Positions 26,249-34,801 are shown, numbered from the stretch's first letter. The stretch is DNA of 64,000 bases from Saprospiraceae bacterium (GCA_026993525.1 JALWSS010000084.1:1-64000); one strand, 5' to 3'. Notes: a model not told the origin generated them from the letters alone. Numbers and translations are program-made.

Positions 26249-26779
26249 ATGAAAAACCTCCCAATCCTCCTCTTTCTCCTCAGTCCATTTTTCCTCGCTT
26301 CGCAAAACGGGGGTTTCCCGGATGAATACCTTGGGAAATGGGCCGGCACGCTCCGGATTTTCAACGGCGAGGGCCTGGCGCAGGAACTGCCCATGCAATT
26401 GCACATTTTACCGACGGACAGCACGGAACGGTACACGTTCACGCTCATTTACGGGGTGGACACCATTGCCGGCAAAAGGCCTTACGAACTGGTTGTTCTG
26501 GACCGGGAAAAAGGGCTTTACCTCATTGATGAAAAAAACAGCATCCAGATGGAGGCCTATTACATAGGTGGCAAGCTCTGGCAAAATTTTGAGGTGCAGG
26601 GCACTGTGTTGTACACCGTACTTTGGCGGGAAGGCGACGCACTGGTCTGGGAACTATCGGTGGTTTCCTCAACACCGGTCAGGACCAGTGGCGGCCGCTT
26701 GCACGAAGGTGAAGAAATACCGGAAGTAAAGGCCTTCCCGGTCAATGGCGTTCAACGTGCCCGGCTGGCCAGGATGTGA
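26249..26779 (+). CDS. Secreted protein of unknown function
   Basis: A protein of 176 residues with a clear signal peptide (MKNLPILLFLLSPFFLASQ). The mature part is beta-rich, starting GGFPDEYLGKWAGTLRIFNGEG; such 'GxWxGxL' openings are common in lipocalin-like or heme-binding-like small domains of Bacteroidota, but I cannot assign a family. The ATG at 26249 comes almost directly after a CATAATCC array, so the 5' untranslated region must consist of repeats or start elsewhere. A T9SS gene follows 165 bp later on the same strand. Confidence 0.65.
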   Translation: MKNLPILLFLLSPFFLASQNGGFPDEYLGKWAGTLRIFNGEGLAQELPMQLHILPTDSTERYTFTLIYGVDTIAGKRPYELVVLDREKGLYLIDEKNSIQMEAYYIGGKLWQNFEVQGTVLYTVLWREGDALVWELSVVSSTPVRTSGGRLHEGEEIPEVKAFPVNGVQRARLARM

Positions 26780-26944
26780 GTTTACCGAAGGAAATCCGCT
26801 TTTGAGACCCGGTTCCCAAATTTGTTTTTCCGTTCCCGCAATGGGAATCCTCCCTTGCCGGGTTAATCTGTAACACGTTGAAAAACAAGAGGTAGCGCCG
26901 CTGGCGCAAGCCTTGCAGCAGGGCGGTCAAATGCCAATTCGAGT

Positions 26945-29254
26945 ATGAAAGTGCACTTGACCACACTATGCCTGCTCATGGCCTGTCTGCAAGTCAGCGG
27001 TCAGTGGGTGCAGACCGTTGCCGGCGTATTGGAAACACCCGGCTTCAACGACGGGGCTGCCCTCAGCGCCCGCTTTTTCAACCCCCACGGAATTGCAGTT
27101 GACGGGCAGGGCAACGTTTACATCGCCGACAGGTACAACCACACCATCCGCAAATACGACCCGCTTACGCAAACCGTCATCACCCTTGCAGGGCAACACG
27201 GTGAAAACGGCAGCCTCGACGGGCAGGGCACCAACGCCCGCTTCAACGAGCCCTGGGGCCTTTGTGTCACCCCTGATGGCACCGTTTACGTGGCTGACAC
27301 CAAAAACAACAAAATCCGCAAAGTGACCCCCGACGGCATCGTGACCACGGTGGCCGGAACGGGCAATTACGGCACCAGCAACGGCGCAGCCCTGGCCTCT
27401 ACCTTCGGCAACCCCACCGGCATCGAGATTGACGATGCCGGCAACCTCTATGTAGCCGACCACCTCACCCACCTCATCCGCAAGATCAGCACCAACGGCA
27501 CCGTCACCACCATTGCCGGAACGCCCTACATCCCCGGCGATCAGGATGGCACGGGCAACCAGGCGCAGTTCTGGCGCCCGTACGGCCTCACCCTCGACAA
27601 CGACGGCAACATCATCGTGGCAGACGAGTGGAACCACAAGATACGAAAGGTGACCCCTGCAGGAGTGGTGACCACCATTGCCGGCACCGGGGTGAAAGGC
27701 CTCGCCAATGGGCCGGGGGCCACTGCCACCTTCAATTACCCCTGGGATGTCACCGTGGACCCCGCCGGCAACATCTACGTTGCCGACGGTTACAATTACG
27801 TGATCAGGAAAATTACACCGGGTGGTCAGGTGAGTTCTCTGGCCGGTACTCCCCAAACCAGCGGGGGTGTGGACGGGCCGGCCCTGCTGGCCACCTTCAG
27901 CGGTGCCACGGCGGTGGCCTGGGAATACGACCAGGGCACCATCTACGTTGGCGATGCCTACAACCACCTCATACGCCGCATCATTTTCGACGAGGCGCCT
28001 CCCACCTCCGTGACCCTGGTAAACCTCAGCGGCACCACCCAGCTTTGCGAAGGCGATTTTCTGCAGGTGGAGGCTCAGCCCGGCACTTATACCACTTACC
28101 GCTTTTTCCTCGATGGAGAACTGGTGCAGGACAATGGCAGCGCCTCGGCCTCCGTCGGAAACCTGGACGTGGGCAACCACGACCTGTATGTGGAAGTGAT
28201 CAGTGGCACCGACACCGTTGAATCCAATTCCATACAGTTCGTCGTTGTTGCCGTTCCGCAAACCGGCATTTCCGTGGTGGGCGAGCTGAGTTTTTACGAA
28301 GGCGATTCTGTAACGTTAGTGGCCAGTGGGGTGGGGGAGTTTCTGTGGTCCAACGGGGCCACCACCCAAACCATCACCGTTTTCGATGCCGGCACCTATT
28401 ATGTGCAGCTCACGCAAAACGGCTGCACGGGCATTTCCGATCCGGTAGAGGTGGAGGTGATCCCGCTGCCCGATGAGGTATCCATTGCTGCCGATGGCGA
28501 CAACGTACTTTGCCCGGATGAGGTCATCACCCTGAGCAGCAGCCTGCCCGACAGCAACCAATGGCTCAAAGACGGCTGGGAAATAGCCGGAGCCACCGGC
28601 CAAACCCTGGAAGTGACCGAACCCGGAAGCTACCAGGTGCGCAGAGTGGACAACGGCATCACCGCATTCTCCAACATCATAGATATTACCGAAGCACCAC
28701 AGGTCAGTATTGACATCGGGGCCACACCCGTTCAGGCCGAACCGGGAACGGCCGTGACCTTCCAGGTATTGACCGAAAGCGCCCTGAGCACTTATGCCTG
28801 GGATTTTGGCGACCCCGGCTCCGGTGAGGCCAATTTCTCGGCTGCGGCGGCGCCCGTTCACGTTTACGAAAACGAAGGCACCTACAGCGTTTCGCTCCGT
28901 GCCGATGACACGTACCAGTGCGAATACAGTGTCAGCAAACCCTCGTTCATTCAAATTGCAGAAAACCCGGTTGTGCCGGTGGGCGGGGAGCTCTTTCTGC
29001 CCACCGCTTTCTCGCCAAACGGCGACGGCGTCAACGACCTGTTCCGGCTGAGGGGTACCCTGCCGGAAGAACTCCGCATCAGCATCTACAACCAATGGGG
29101 AGAGGTGCTTTTCCAGAGCGAAAACCCCGGCTTTGCCTGGGACGGCACCCGCAACGGACTGCCCGTACACAGCGGCACCTACGTCTATGTTTTGGAAATT
29201 ACCACCGAAAGCGGCACCCAGGTTCAATCGGGGCACGTCACTTTGTTAAGATAG
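26945..29254 (+). CDS. T9SS type B cargo: NHL repeats, Ig-like and PKD domains
   Basis: A protein of 769 residues: signal peptide (1-20), about six NHL repeats forming a beta-propeller (~22-355; FFNPHGIAVDGQGNVYIADRYNHTIRK type), three Ig-like modules (~360-600; SVTLVASGVGEFLWSNGATTQTITV), a PKD domain (~595-670; YAWDFGDPGSG) and a gliding-motility-associated C-terminal domain (~680-769; PTAFSPNGDGVNDLF ... NGLPVHSGTYVYVLEI), the type B T9SS sorting tail. Type B cargo is often exported with a dedicated SprF/PorP partner, and the next gene downstream encodes one. Likely a surface-attached protein; the ligand is unknown. Confidence 0.9.
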   Translation: MKVHLTTLCLLMACLQVSGQWVQTVAGVLETPGFNDGAALSARFFNPHGIAVDGQGNVYIADRYNHTIRKYDPLTQTVITLAGQHGENGSLDGQGTNARFNEPWGLCVTPDGTVYVADTKNNKIRKVTPDGIVTTVAGTGNYGTSNGAALASTFGNPTGIEIDDAGNLYVADHLTHLIRKISTNGTVTTIAGTPYIPGDQDGTGNQAQFWRPYGLTLDNDGNIIVADEWNHKIRKVTPAGVVTTIAGTGVKGLANGPGATATFNYPWDVTVDPAGNIYVADGYNYVIRKITPGGQVSSLAGTPQTSGGVDGPALLATFSGATAVAWEYDQGTIYVGDAYNHLIRRIIFDEAPPTSVTLVNLSGTTQLCEGDFLQVEAQPGTYTTYRFFLDGELVQDNGSASASVGNLDVGNHDLYVEVISGTDTVESNSIQFVVVAVPQTGISVVGELSFYEGDSVTLVASGVGEFLWSNGATTQTITVFDAGTYYVQLTQNGCTGISDPVEVEVIPLPDEVSIAADGDNVLCPDEVITLSSSLPDSNQWLKDGWEIAGATGQTLEVTEPGSYQVRRVDNGITAFSNIIDITEAPQVSIDIGATPVQAEPGTAVTFQVLTESALSTYAWDFGDPGSGEANFSAAAAPVHVYENEGTYSVSLRADDTYQCEYSVSKPSFIQIAENPVVPVGGELFLPTAFSPNGDGVNDLFRLRGTLPEELRISIYNQWGEVLFQSENPGFAWDGTRNGLPVHSGTYVYVLEITTESGTQVQSGHVTLLR

Positions 29255-29257
29255 CGA

Positions 29258-29296
29258 CCAACGCTGGCAGGGGTTCCAAACTCCTGCCAGCGTTGG
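29258..29296. repeat. Palindrome CCAACGCTGGCAGG/CCTGCCAGCGTTGG, copy 1
   Basis: A perfect 14-bp inverted repeat with an 11-nt loop, beginning four bases after the stop codon of the T9SS cargo gene. A second copy with the same stem lies at 31249-31283, after the next gene. No T-run follows; it may still act as a terminator or stabilise the transcript end. Confidence 0.85.
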
Positions 29297-29317
29297 AACA
29301 AACCCTCTGCGAAAGGC

Positions 29318-29425
29318 TTGGTTCAGAGAGGTTTAGAGAGGATTAGAGGAGTTTAGAGTAGTTAGATTATGCCGTTCAACCAACCTCTCTCAACTTCTCT
29401 AAACCTCTCTGAACCCCTCTCAACA
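29318..29425. repeat. GTTTAGAGR and CCTCTCTRAAC tandem repeats
   Basis: Direct repeats of ggtttagagagg/gaggagtttagag at 29318-29362 are followed by the complementary-sense caacctctctcaacttctctaaacc at 29378-29424, so the two halves could also form a long imperfect stem. They separate the T9SS cargo and the PorP-type gene. Confidence 0.7.
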
Positions 29426-29445
29426 AAAATACATACACCCGTAAC

Positions 29446-31212
29446 ATGAAAACACCAACACTCTCCCTTATACTTCTTTTCGTCGCAATGGCGGTGGGGG
29501 CACAGGACCTCCACCTTTCCAATTTTCAGCCGGCGGCCATGCTCACCAATCCGGCACTGACCGGGAGTATGCCGGCCAGCTACCAGTTGAGTTTTCAGTA
29601 CCGCAGCCAGTGGACGGCCATTCCCGACCAGCCCTATACCACCGTTGGATTCGGAGGGGAAATGAAACTGAAAAGCCTGGGGCTGGGCGCCTTTCTGACG
29701 AAAAACCACGCCGGCCCGGCCAGCCTCAACGCCACCAACGTCATGTTAGCCGGAGCTTATCACCGGCAATTGGGGCAGCGCAGCTACCTTTCGTTGGGCG
29801 CAGCCGGCGGCATTCTGCAAAAGAGCATCATCCCCAATGCCTTCACCTACGAAAACCAGTACGTGGAAGGCGAGGGCTTCGACCCCCTGCTGGACTCCGG
29901 CGAGCCGTTCATCCAGAACCGCTATACCGTAACAGATTTTTCCGTCGGCCTGTCGGCCAAAACGGTGTTGTCCCCTTCGGGCAATGTAGGGCTGCTGATG
30001 GGCGGCAGCCTGGCGCATCTCAACGTTCCCAACGAGAGTTTTTACGGAGAGGTGGCCGAACTGCCCATGCGAACCACCCTCCACGCCCGGCTCAGCTTCA
30101 AAACCGACCAGCTTTTTTATGTGGAGCCGCACCTGTTGTTCATGCAGCAGGGGCAGCACCGGGAGGTGTTGGCAGGCGCCAATTTCCGGATGGTCATAGA
30201 GCCGGATTTCAAAGTCCGCTTTGGCCTGTCCAGCCGCTTTGGCGATGCCATCATCGGGCAGGTGGAACTGGAACTGGCCGGCAAGAGTTTCTGGTTCAGC
30301 TATGACGGCACCACCAGCTCGCTGCGCAATGCCAACGCCGGCAAAGGCGCCTGGGAAACCGGCATCTACCTGCGTTTTGGCGAAGAGAAAAACGACCGGG
30401 CCACCGACAGCGACGGCGATGGCATCATGGACCCCGACGACGACTGCCCCAAAGTGCCGGGCCTGCCTGAGCTGAACGGCTGCCCCAAAGAATACGACCT
30501 GAAAAACCTGCCCGACACCGACGGTGACGGCGTGCCCGACACCCTGGACCAGTGCCCCCTGGAGCCGGGCCTGCAATGCTTTTACGGGTGCAACGACAAA
30601 GACCGGGACGGCACCTGGGACCACCTCGATGCCTGCCCATCCATCTTCGGGCCGCCGGAAAACAACGGCTGCCCCCTTAAAACCAAAGACAGCGACCTGG
30701 ACGGCATCCCCGATTTGGAAGATTACTGCCCCTTCCTCAAAGGCCTGCCGCAATTCCACGGCTGCCCCGACAGCGACGGCGACGGCATTTCCGACATTGA
30801 CGACGAGTGCCCATACATGAAGGGAGAAAAGCGCTGGCGGGGTTGCCCGAAGGGCGAGGAGGCAAAAAAAGAGGCCCTGCCCGAAGTGACCGTTTACTTT
30901 GACCTCGACCAGGCCGTCATCAAACCGCAATACCGGGTGCTGCTGATGGAGTTTGCCCGAAGCCTGCCCGCCGACGGCCATTTCCGCATCCTGGTGGCCG
31001 GCCACACGGATTACGAAGGCTCCAACGATTACAACTACGAGCTCGGACTGCGCCGCGCCCAGGCCGTGGCAGATTTCCTGATGCTGAAAGGGGTGCATTC
31101 GGCCCGCATGGAACTCATGTCATACGGCGAGGTGATGCCCGCTGCTACCAACGCCACCGAGGCCGGCAAGGCCCGCAACCGCCGGGTGGAAGTGGTGCTG
31201 CTGCCGTATTGA
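29446..31212 (+). CDS. PorP/SprF-family barrel fused to TSP3 repeats and OmpA domain
   Basis: A protein of 588 residues. Signal peptide 1-19 (ends VGAQ); PorP/SprF barrel ~20-320 (opening DLHLSNFQPAAMLTNPALTGS, the family signature); aspartate-rich thrombospondin type 3 repeats ~325-480 (DSDGDGIMDPDDDCP units, five or six, calcium-binding); OmpA C-terminal peptidoglycan-binding domain ~485-588 (TVYFDLDQAVIKPQYR ... VAGHTDYEGSNDYNYELGLRRAQAV). SprF-type proteins cooperate with T9SS to export the type B cargo encoded next door. Ordinary SprF proteins are about 300-340 residues; here TSP3 and OmpA modules add a link to the cell wall. It is bracketed by two copies of one palindrome. Confidence 0.88.
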   Translation: MKTPTLSLILLFVAMAVGAQDLHLSNFQPAAMLTNPALTGSMPASYQLSFQYRSQWTAIPDQPYTTVGFGGEMKLKSLGLGAFLTKNHAGPASLNATNVMLAGAYHRQLGQRSYLSLGAAGGILQKSIIPNAFTYENQYVEGEGFDPLLDSGEPFIQNRYTVTDFSVGLSAKTVLSPSGNVGLLMGGSLAHLNVPNESFYGEVAELPMRTTLHARLSFKTDQLFYVEPHLLFMQQGQHREVLAGANFRMVIEPDFKVRFGLSSRFGDAIIGQVELELAGKSFWFSYDGTTSSLRNANAGKGAWETGIYLRFGEEKNDRATDSDGDGIMDPDDDCPKVPGLPELNGCPKEYDLKNLPDTDGDGVPDTLDQCPLEPGLQCFYGCNDKDRDGTWDHLDACPSIFGPPENNGCPLKTKDSDLDGIPDLEDYCPFLKGLPQFHGCPDSDGDGISDIDDECPYMKGEKRWRGCPKGEEAKKEALPEVTVYFDLDQAVIKPQYRVLLMEFARSLPADGHFRILVAGHTDYEGSNDYNYELGLRRAQAVADFLMLKGVHSARMELMSYGEVMPAATNATEAGKARNRRVEVVLLPY

Positions 31213-31248
31213 AAAAATGAGGTGATGACTTCAAACCATCGAGTCTCC

Positions 31249-31283
31249 AACGCTGGCAGGGGTTCTGAACCCCTGCCAGCGTT
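31249..31283. repeat. Palindrome AACGCTGGCAGGGGTT/AACCCCTGCCAGCGTT, copy 2
   Basis: A perfect 16-bp inverted repeat with a 3-nt loop, 37 bp after the stop of the PorP-OmpA gene. It shares the stem AACGCTGGCAGG with the copy at 29258-29296. Confidence 0.85.
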
Positions 31284-31450
31284 CGCTCAACCCCCCTCAT
31301 CCCTCTCAACTTTTATTGCCTCACACGGAGCCCACGGTGCCCACGAAGGTTTTCTCTCTGTGTTCGCCGTGGGCTCTGTGAGCGGAAAAAAACCGTGGGA
31401 TGAATTCAGGCCGCAACTGGAAGTTGCAACCTGATGCGGAACCACAGTTC

Positions 31451-31535
31451 TTGCAAGTGTTGAGCGCAACGGCACTTGCAAACTCTCCTTTGTGCGGCAA
31501 GTGACGTCTCGCCAGGCTCGACTTAACACTTGCCG
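31451..31535. repeat. Two hairpins sharing a GCAAGTG stem
   Basis: TTGCAAGTG (31451-31459) pairs with CACTTGCAA (31473-31481), and CGGCAAGTG (31495-31503) pairs with CACTTGCCG (31527-31535). Stems are perfect and related, so the hairpins look like duplicated units or an RNA able to switch partners. They lie about 150 bp before the MscS gene. Confidence 0.6.
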
Positions 31536-31571
31536 GAACGGCGGCGAACTTTTTCAGGGTTGGTTCAAGCT

Positions 31572-31645
31572 TCTCAAACCTTCAACAGTTTCAACAGTTT
31601 CAACAATCTCAACAACCTCAATCCGTCTCTCAACCTCAAAAAGAT
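31572..31645. repeat. TTTCAACAG/CTCAACAAC tandem repeat
   Basis: Imperfect 9-bp units (ttcaacagt, ctcaacaac) end about 35 bp before the MscS start codon; between them and the ATG is GCATATTTGC, a near-match to the TAnnTTTG box that also occurs upstream of the RecB-like gene (about 52172). Confidence 0.6.
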
Positions 31646-31679
31646 GCATATTTGCTTCTGACCCAATTGCGAAGCGAAT

Positions 31680-33308
31680 ATGAAACACCACCGCCTTGTC
31701 CTGCTTTTCCTTTTTGTGTTGTTTTCTTCGGGCCTGTCGGCCCAAACGGCACCCGAGGTAACCCTCGAGAGCCCGTACAACACCGTTTACTCCCACCTGT
31801 ATTACCTTCAGTCCGACAGTTACCGGCCTGAGCTGGCCGCCAGAACCATTTACCTGCCCGGCGATTCCGTCAGGGCGAAGGAACTGGCCATCATGCTCAA
31901 ACAGATACTGGACGGCAAGGCGCTGTTTGTGAAGCTGGAGGAGGTTCCCGACAACCCCGATCATTTTGACACCCTGTCGGGAAAGAACATCTACAAGCTG
32001 TTTCCGAAGGAACTTCCACAGGTTTATGTGGAGAAGATAGCGGGCAAGTGGTACTATTCTGAAGTCACGGCCAATGCCATACCGGCGCTGCACAAAGCCG
32101 TTTACCCCTGGGGCACCGATGCGTTGATCAAGTTGTTTCCCGTTGAAGAGCAGGGCAGTTTTTTGGGGCTGAAAGCCTGGCAATGGGTGGGTATGGTATT
32201 GCTGGTGTTGGTGGCTTCACTGGTATTCTTGTTGTTGTCGAGGCTAATGCGCCCGCTGGTCAGATTTGCTGTGCGTTCAAAATACTCCCGTCCCATCGAA
32301 GACAAGTCGCAGCTTTTCATCATTGCCAACAGGGTGGCCCTTCTGGGGGTGGGTTGGAGCGTGATGAAGCTGCTGCCGGCATTGCAATTGCCCATCGGGG
32401 CGATGGTCTGGCTGTACCGGGGCATCGAGATTGCGGTGGTGATCCTGTTTGCCATGTTGCTGCTTTCCATTCTGGAAATTGTCAGAACCTATGCCCTTCG
32501 CTATGCCCTCAGCACCGAAAACAAACTCGACGAGCAACTGCTGCCCATTCTCTACCGCTCGGCACAGATCATCCTGATCATCGGGGCCATTATTTACATT
32601 CTCAGCCTTTTGGAGGTCAATGTCACGGCGCTTATTGCCGGGGTTTCCATTGGTGGTTTGGCCCTGGCGCTGGCGGCGCAAGACACCGTGAAGAACCTCA
32701 TTGGCTCGGCCATGATCTTCTTCGACAAGCCCTTCCAGATCGGTGATTGGATCGTGATGAGCGGCATCGAGGGAGAGGTGGTGGAAGTGGGCTTCCGGTC
32801 CACCCGCCTGCAAACGGTTGACAGCAGCATCGTCTCCGTGCCCAACAATGAGATTTCCACCGCCGCCATCACCAACATGGGGGTGCGCCGCTACCGCATG
32901 TTCAAAGCCACCCTCGGTGTCACTTATGACACCCCTCCTGCATTGCTCCAGGCTTTTATCCACGGTTTGCGCCAACTGATAGAAATGCACCCCCTGACCA
33001 AAAAGGACAACTACCTGGTCTATTTCCACTCCTTCGGCGATTCCTCGCTCAACATCTATTTCCGCACCCACATTGCGGTAGCGACCTTCAAAGAGGAACT
33101 GCAGGAACGGGAAAAACTGGCCCTCGGTATTCTGGAACTGGCCAACCAACTGGGCGTTCGCTTTGCCTTCCCCACCCAGACCATCTTTGTGGAAGAATTC
33201 CCCGGCAATGGAAATACCACCCCGAATTACGATATTGACCCCGCCAATATGGAGGCCCGCACCAAAAAGCAGTTGGAAAAGTGGAAACGGAAGTTTTTTA
33301 GCTCGTAG
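31680..33308 (+). CDS. Small-conductance mechanosensitive channel family (MscS)
   Basis: An inner-membrane channel that opens under membrane tension to release solutes during osmotic downshock. It has 542 residues: signal peptide (MKHHRLVLLFLFVLFSSGLSAQ), a periplasmic domain (~25-170), then four or five membrane helices (~180-330). The pore-lining helix carries the small-residue pattern GVSIGGLALALAAQDTVKNLIGSAMIFFDKPFQIGDWI, which is the strongest family match. The soluble vestibule (~370-520) follows. It is longer than E. coli MscS (286) because of the exported N-terminal domain, as in the MscK/YbdG-like groups. It is a single-gene unit. Confidence 0.88.
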   Translation: MKHHRLVLLFLFVLFSSGLSAQTAPEVTLESPYNTVYSHLYYLQSDSYRPELAARTIYLPGDSVRAKELAIMLKQILDGKALFVKLEEVPDNPDHFDTLSGKNIYKLFPKELPQVYVEKIAGKWYYSEVTANAIPALHKAVYPWGTDALIKLFPVEEQGSFLGLKAWQWVGMVLLVLVASLVFLLLSRLMRPLVRFAVRSKYSRPIEDKSQLFIIANRVALLGVGWSVMKLLPALQLPIGAMVWLYRGIEIAVVILFAMLLLSILEIVRTYALRYALSTENKLDEQLLPILYRSAQIILIIGAIIYILSLLEVNVTALIAGVSIGGLALALAAQDTVKNLIGSAMIFFDKPFQIGDWIVMSGIEGEVVEVGFRSTRLQTVDSSIVSVPNNEISTAAITNMGVRRYRMFKATLGVTYDTPPALLQAFIHGLRQLIEMHPLTKKDNYLVYFHSFGDSSLNIYFRTHIAVATFKEELQEREKLALGILELANQLGVRFAFPTQTIFVEEFPGNGNTTPNYDIDPANMEARTKKQLEKWKRKFFSS

Positions 33309-33511
33309 CTCGTAGCTCGTAGCTGGTAGCTCGTAGCTGGTAGCTGGTAGCTCCCCGAGGTTTCGGGGCAGGCTGTGGCTGGTAGCTGGTAGCAGGCCCT
33401 GCTAACCCTTCATCCCCGATGAATATCGGGGTCATAACCCTCATAATCCTCATAATCCTTCATAACCCTCATAATCCTCATAATCCTCATAATCCTTCAT
33501 AACCCTCATAA
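33302..33511. repeat. GTAGCTSG array followed by CATAATCC array
   Basis: From the stop codon of the MscS gene, about ten copies of an 8-bp or 7-bp unit (gtagctcg, gtagctgg) run to 33395, with a CCCCGA/TCGGGG hairpin near 33353. After a CCCCGAT-gaat-ATCGGGG hairpin (33414-33431) come about nine copies of cctcataa(t/c)cc to 33511. The array ends 10 bp before the next start codon. Confidence 0.85.
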
Positions 33512-33521
33512 CCCTTCCCAC

Positions 33522-34655
33522 ATGAAAAATCTCAACAGACGGCAATGGTTGCGCACGGCGGGGTTGGCTGCCGGGGCAGCAGCGTTCATCGGGCCATCGG
33601 CGGTGGCCGGGGTTCCTTCTTTCAGTGATTACCTTCGGAAAATTGACGGGGTGGAACTACCTCCCGGTGTGATTAAGCTCAGCAGCAACGAAAATCCTTA
33701 CGGCCCTTCGGAAAAAGTGAGACAGGCCATGGTGGCCGCTTTCGACGACGGCTGCCGCTACCCCTTCCGGGAGCGGGTGGACCTGACCAACAAACTGGCA
33801 GAGAAATACGGTCTCAGCCCCGATCACATCCTGGTGACCATTGGTTCCACGGAGGGACTGAAGATCACGGCACTTACCTATGCCATCAACGGGGAGATCG
33901 TGACGGCTGATCCCACTTTCGAGGCCATGTTGTACTACGCTGAGCATTTCGGAGCGCACATCGTCAGGGTGCCGGTGAAAGAGGACATGACCACCGACCT
34001 GAACGGCCTGGACCAGCGCATCAGCAACAACACCAACCTGGTTTTCCTGTGCAACCCGAACAACCCCACCGGCACCATCGTGGGTGCCCGGCAGTTGCAG
34101 CAGTTTTGCGAAGCGACCGCAAGAAGAACCATGCTGTTCAGCGATGAAGCCTATTACGACTACATCACCGAGCCCGGCTATCCGAGCATGGTGGAATTGG
34201 TCAAAAAGGACTACAACGTCATCGTCTCAAAAACCTTTTCCAAAGTGTACGGCCTGGCCGGCTTGCGCATTGGTTACCTCATCGCCCGGCCGGACATCAT
34301 CGCCCGCCTCAAAGAGCGCCAGGTGGAGCGCACCACGGTACTCTCCTGCCACGCCGCCTCAACGGCATTGGACGAGCAGGAGTTTTACCGTTTCTCACTG
34401 CTCAAAACCAACGAAGCAAAGCAGATCATTTACGATACCCTGGACGAGCTCGAACTTAAATACGTTCCCAGTCACGCCAATTTTATTTTTTTCGAAACGG
34501 GTCGTGAGATCATTGATTTCCGCCAGCAAATGCTGGACCTGGGCATCCGCGTGGGGCGGCCATTTCCGCCCTTCCGCAAATGGTGCAGGGTCAGCACCGG
34601 AACCATCGAAGAAGTGCAGCAGCTCAGATCGGCACTGCTGAAGGCCTTTTCGTAA
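33522..34655 (+). CDS. Tat-signal PLP aminotransferase (histidinol-phosphate aminotransferase-like)
   Basis: A fold-type I PLP enzyme of 377 residues similar to HisC. The N terminus MKNLNRRQWLRTAGLAAGAAA is a twin-arginine signal (RRQWLR followed by a hydrophobic, Ala/Gly-rich stretch), so the enzyme should be exported folded with its cofactor. Landmarks: NPNNPTGT (~170-177), DEAYYDY (~205), the PLP-binding Lys237 in SKTFSKVYGLAGLRIGY, and the phosphate/carboxylate arginine in GRPFPPFRKWCRVSTGT near the C terminus. It is not in a his operon. Export suggests a role with extracytoplasmic amino compounds rather than histidine synthesis; the substrate is unknown. Confidence 0.82.
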   Translation: MKNLNRRQWLRTAGLAAGAAAFIGPSAVAGVPSFSDYLRKIDGVELPPGVIKLSSNENPYGPSEKVRQAMVAAFDDGCRYPFRERVDLTNKLAEKYGLSPDHILVTIGSTEGLKITALTYAINGEIVTADPTFEAMLYYAEHFGAHIVRVPVKEDMTTDLNGLDQRISNNTNLVFLCNPNNPTGTIVGARQLQQFCEATARRTMLFSDEAYYDYITEPGYPSMVELVKKDYNVIVSKTFSKVYGLAGLRIGYLIARPDIIARLKERQVERTTVLSCHAASTALDEQEFYRFSLLKTNEAKQIIYDTLDELELKYVPSHANFIFFETGREIIDFRQQMLDLGIRVGRPFPPFRKWCRVSTGTIEEVQQLRSALLKAFS

Positions 34656-34705
34656 CTCGGCCGCTTCGGTACCTGTAGCAACCCGACGGGCTGCCCCCCC
34701 TGTAG

Positions 34706-34801
34706 CGCAGCTTTCAAGCTGCGATAGTGCAACGACCTTCAGGTCGTTGGCCAAAACACACGACCTGAAGGTCGTGTTACTGTCACAGCCTGAAGGCTGT
34801 G
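34706..34801. repeat. Cluster of four hairpins with TTCA/TGAA loops
   Basis: Four perfect stem-loops in 96 bp: CGCAGCT-ttca-AGCTGCG (34706-34723), CAACGACC-ttca-GGTCGTTG (34730-34749), ACACGACC-tgaa-GGTCGTGT (34758-34777) and CACAGCC-tgaa-GGCTGTG (34784-34801). Stems differ but stay paired, and every loop is TTCA or its complement TGAA. They lie between the aminotransferase gene and ilvD. Confidence 0.85.

Noticed and set aside
29746-31098. 450-codon antisense frame over the PorP-OmpA gene
   Set aside because: The plus strand carries three clear domains; the antisense protein is low-complexity Val/Gln/His-rich.
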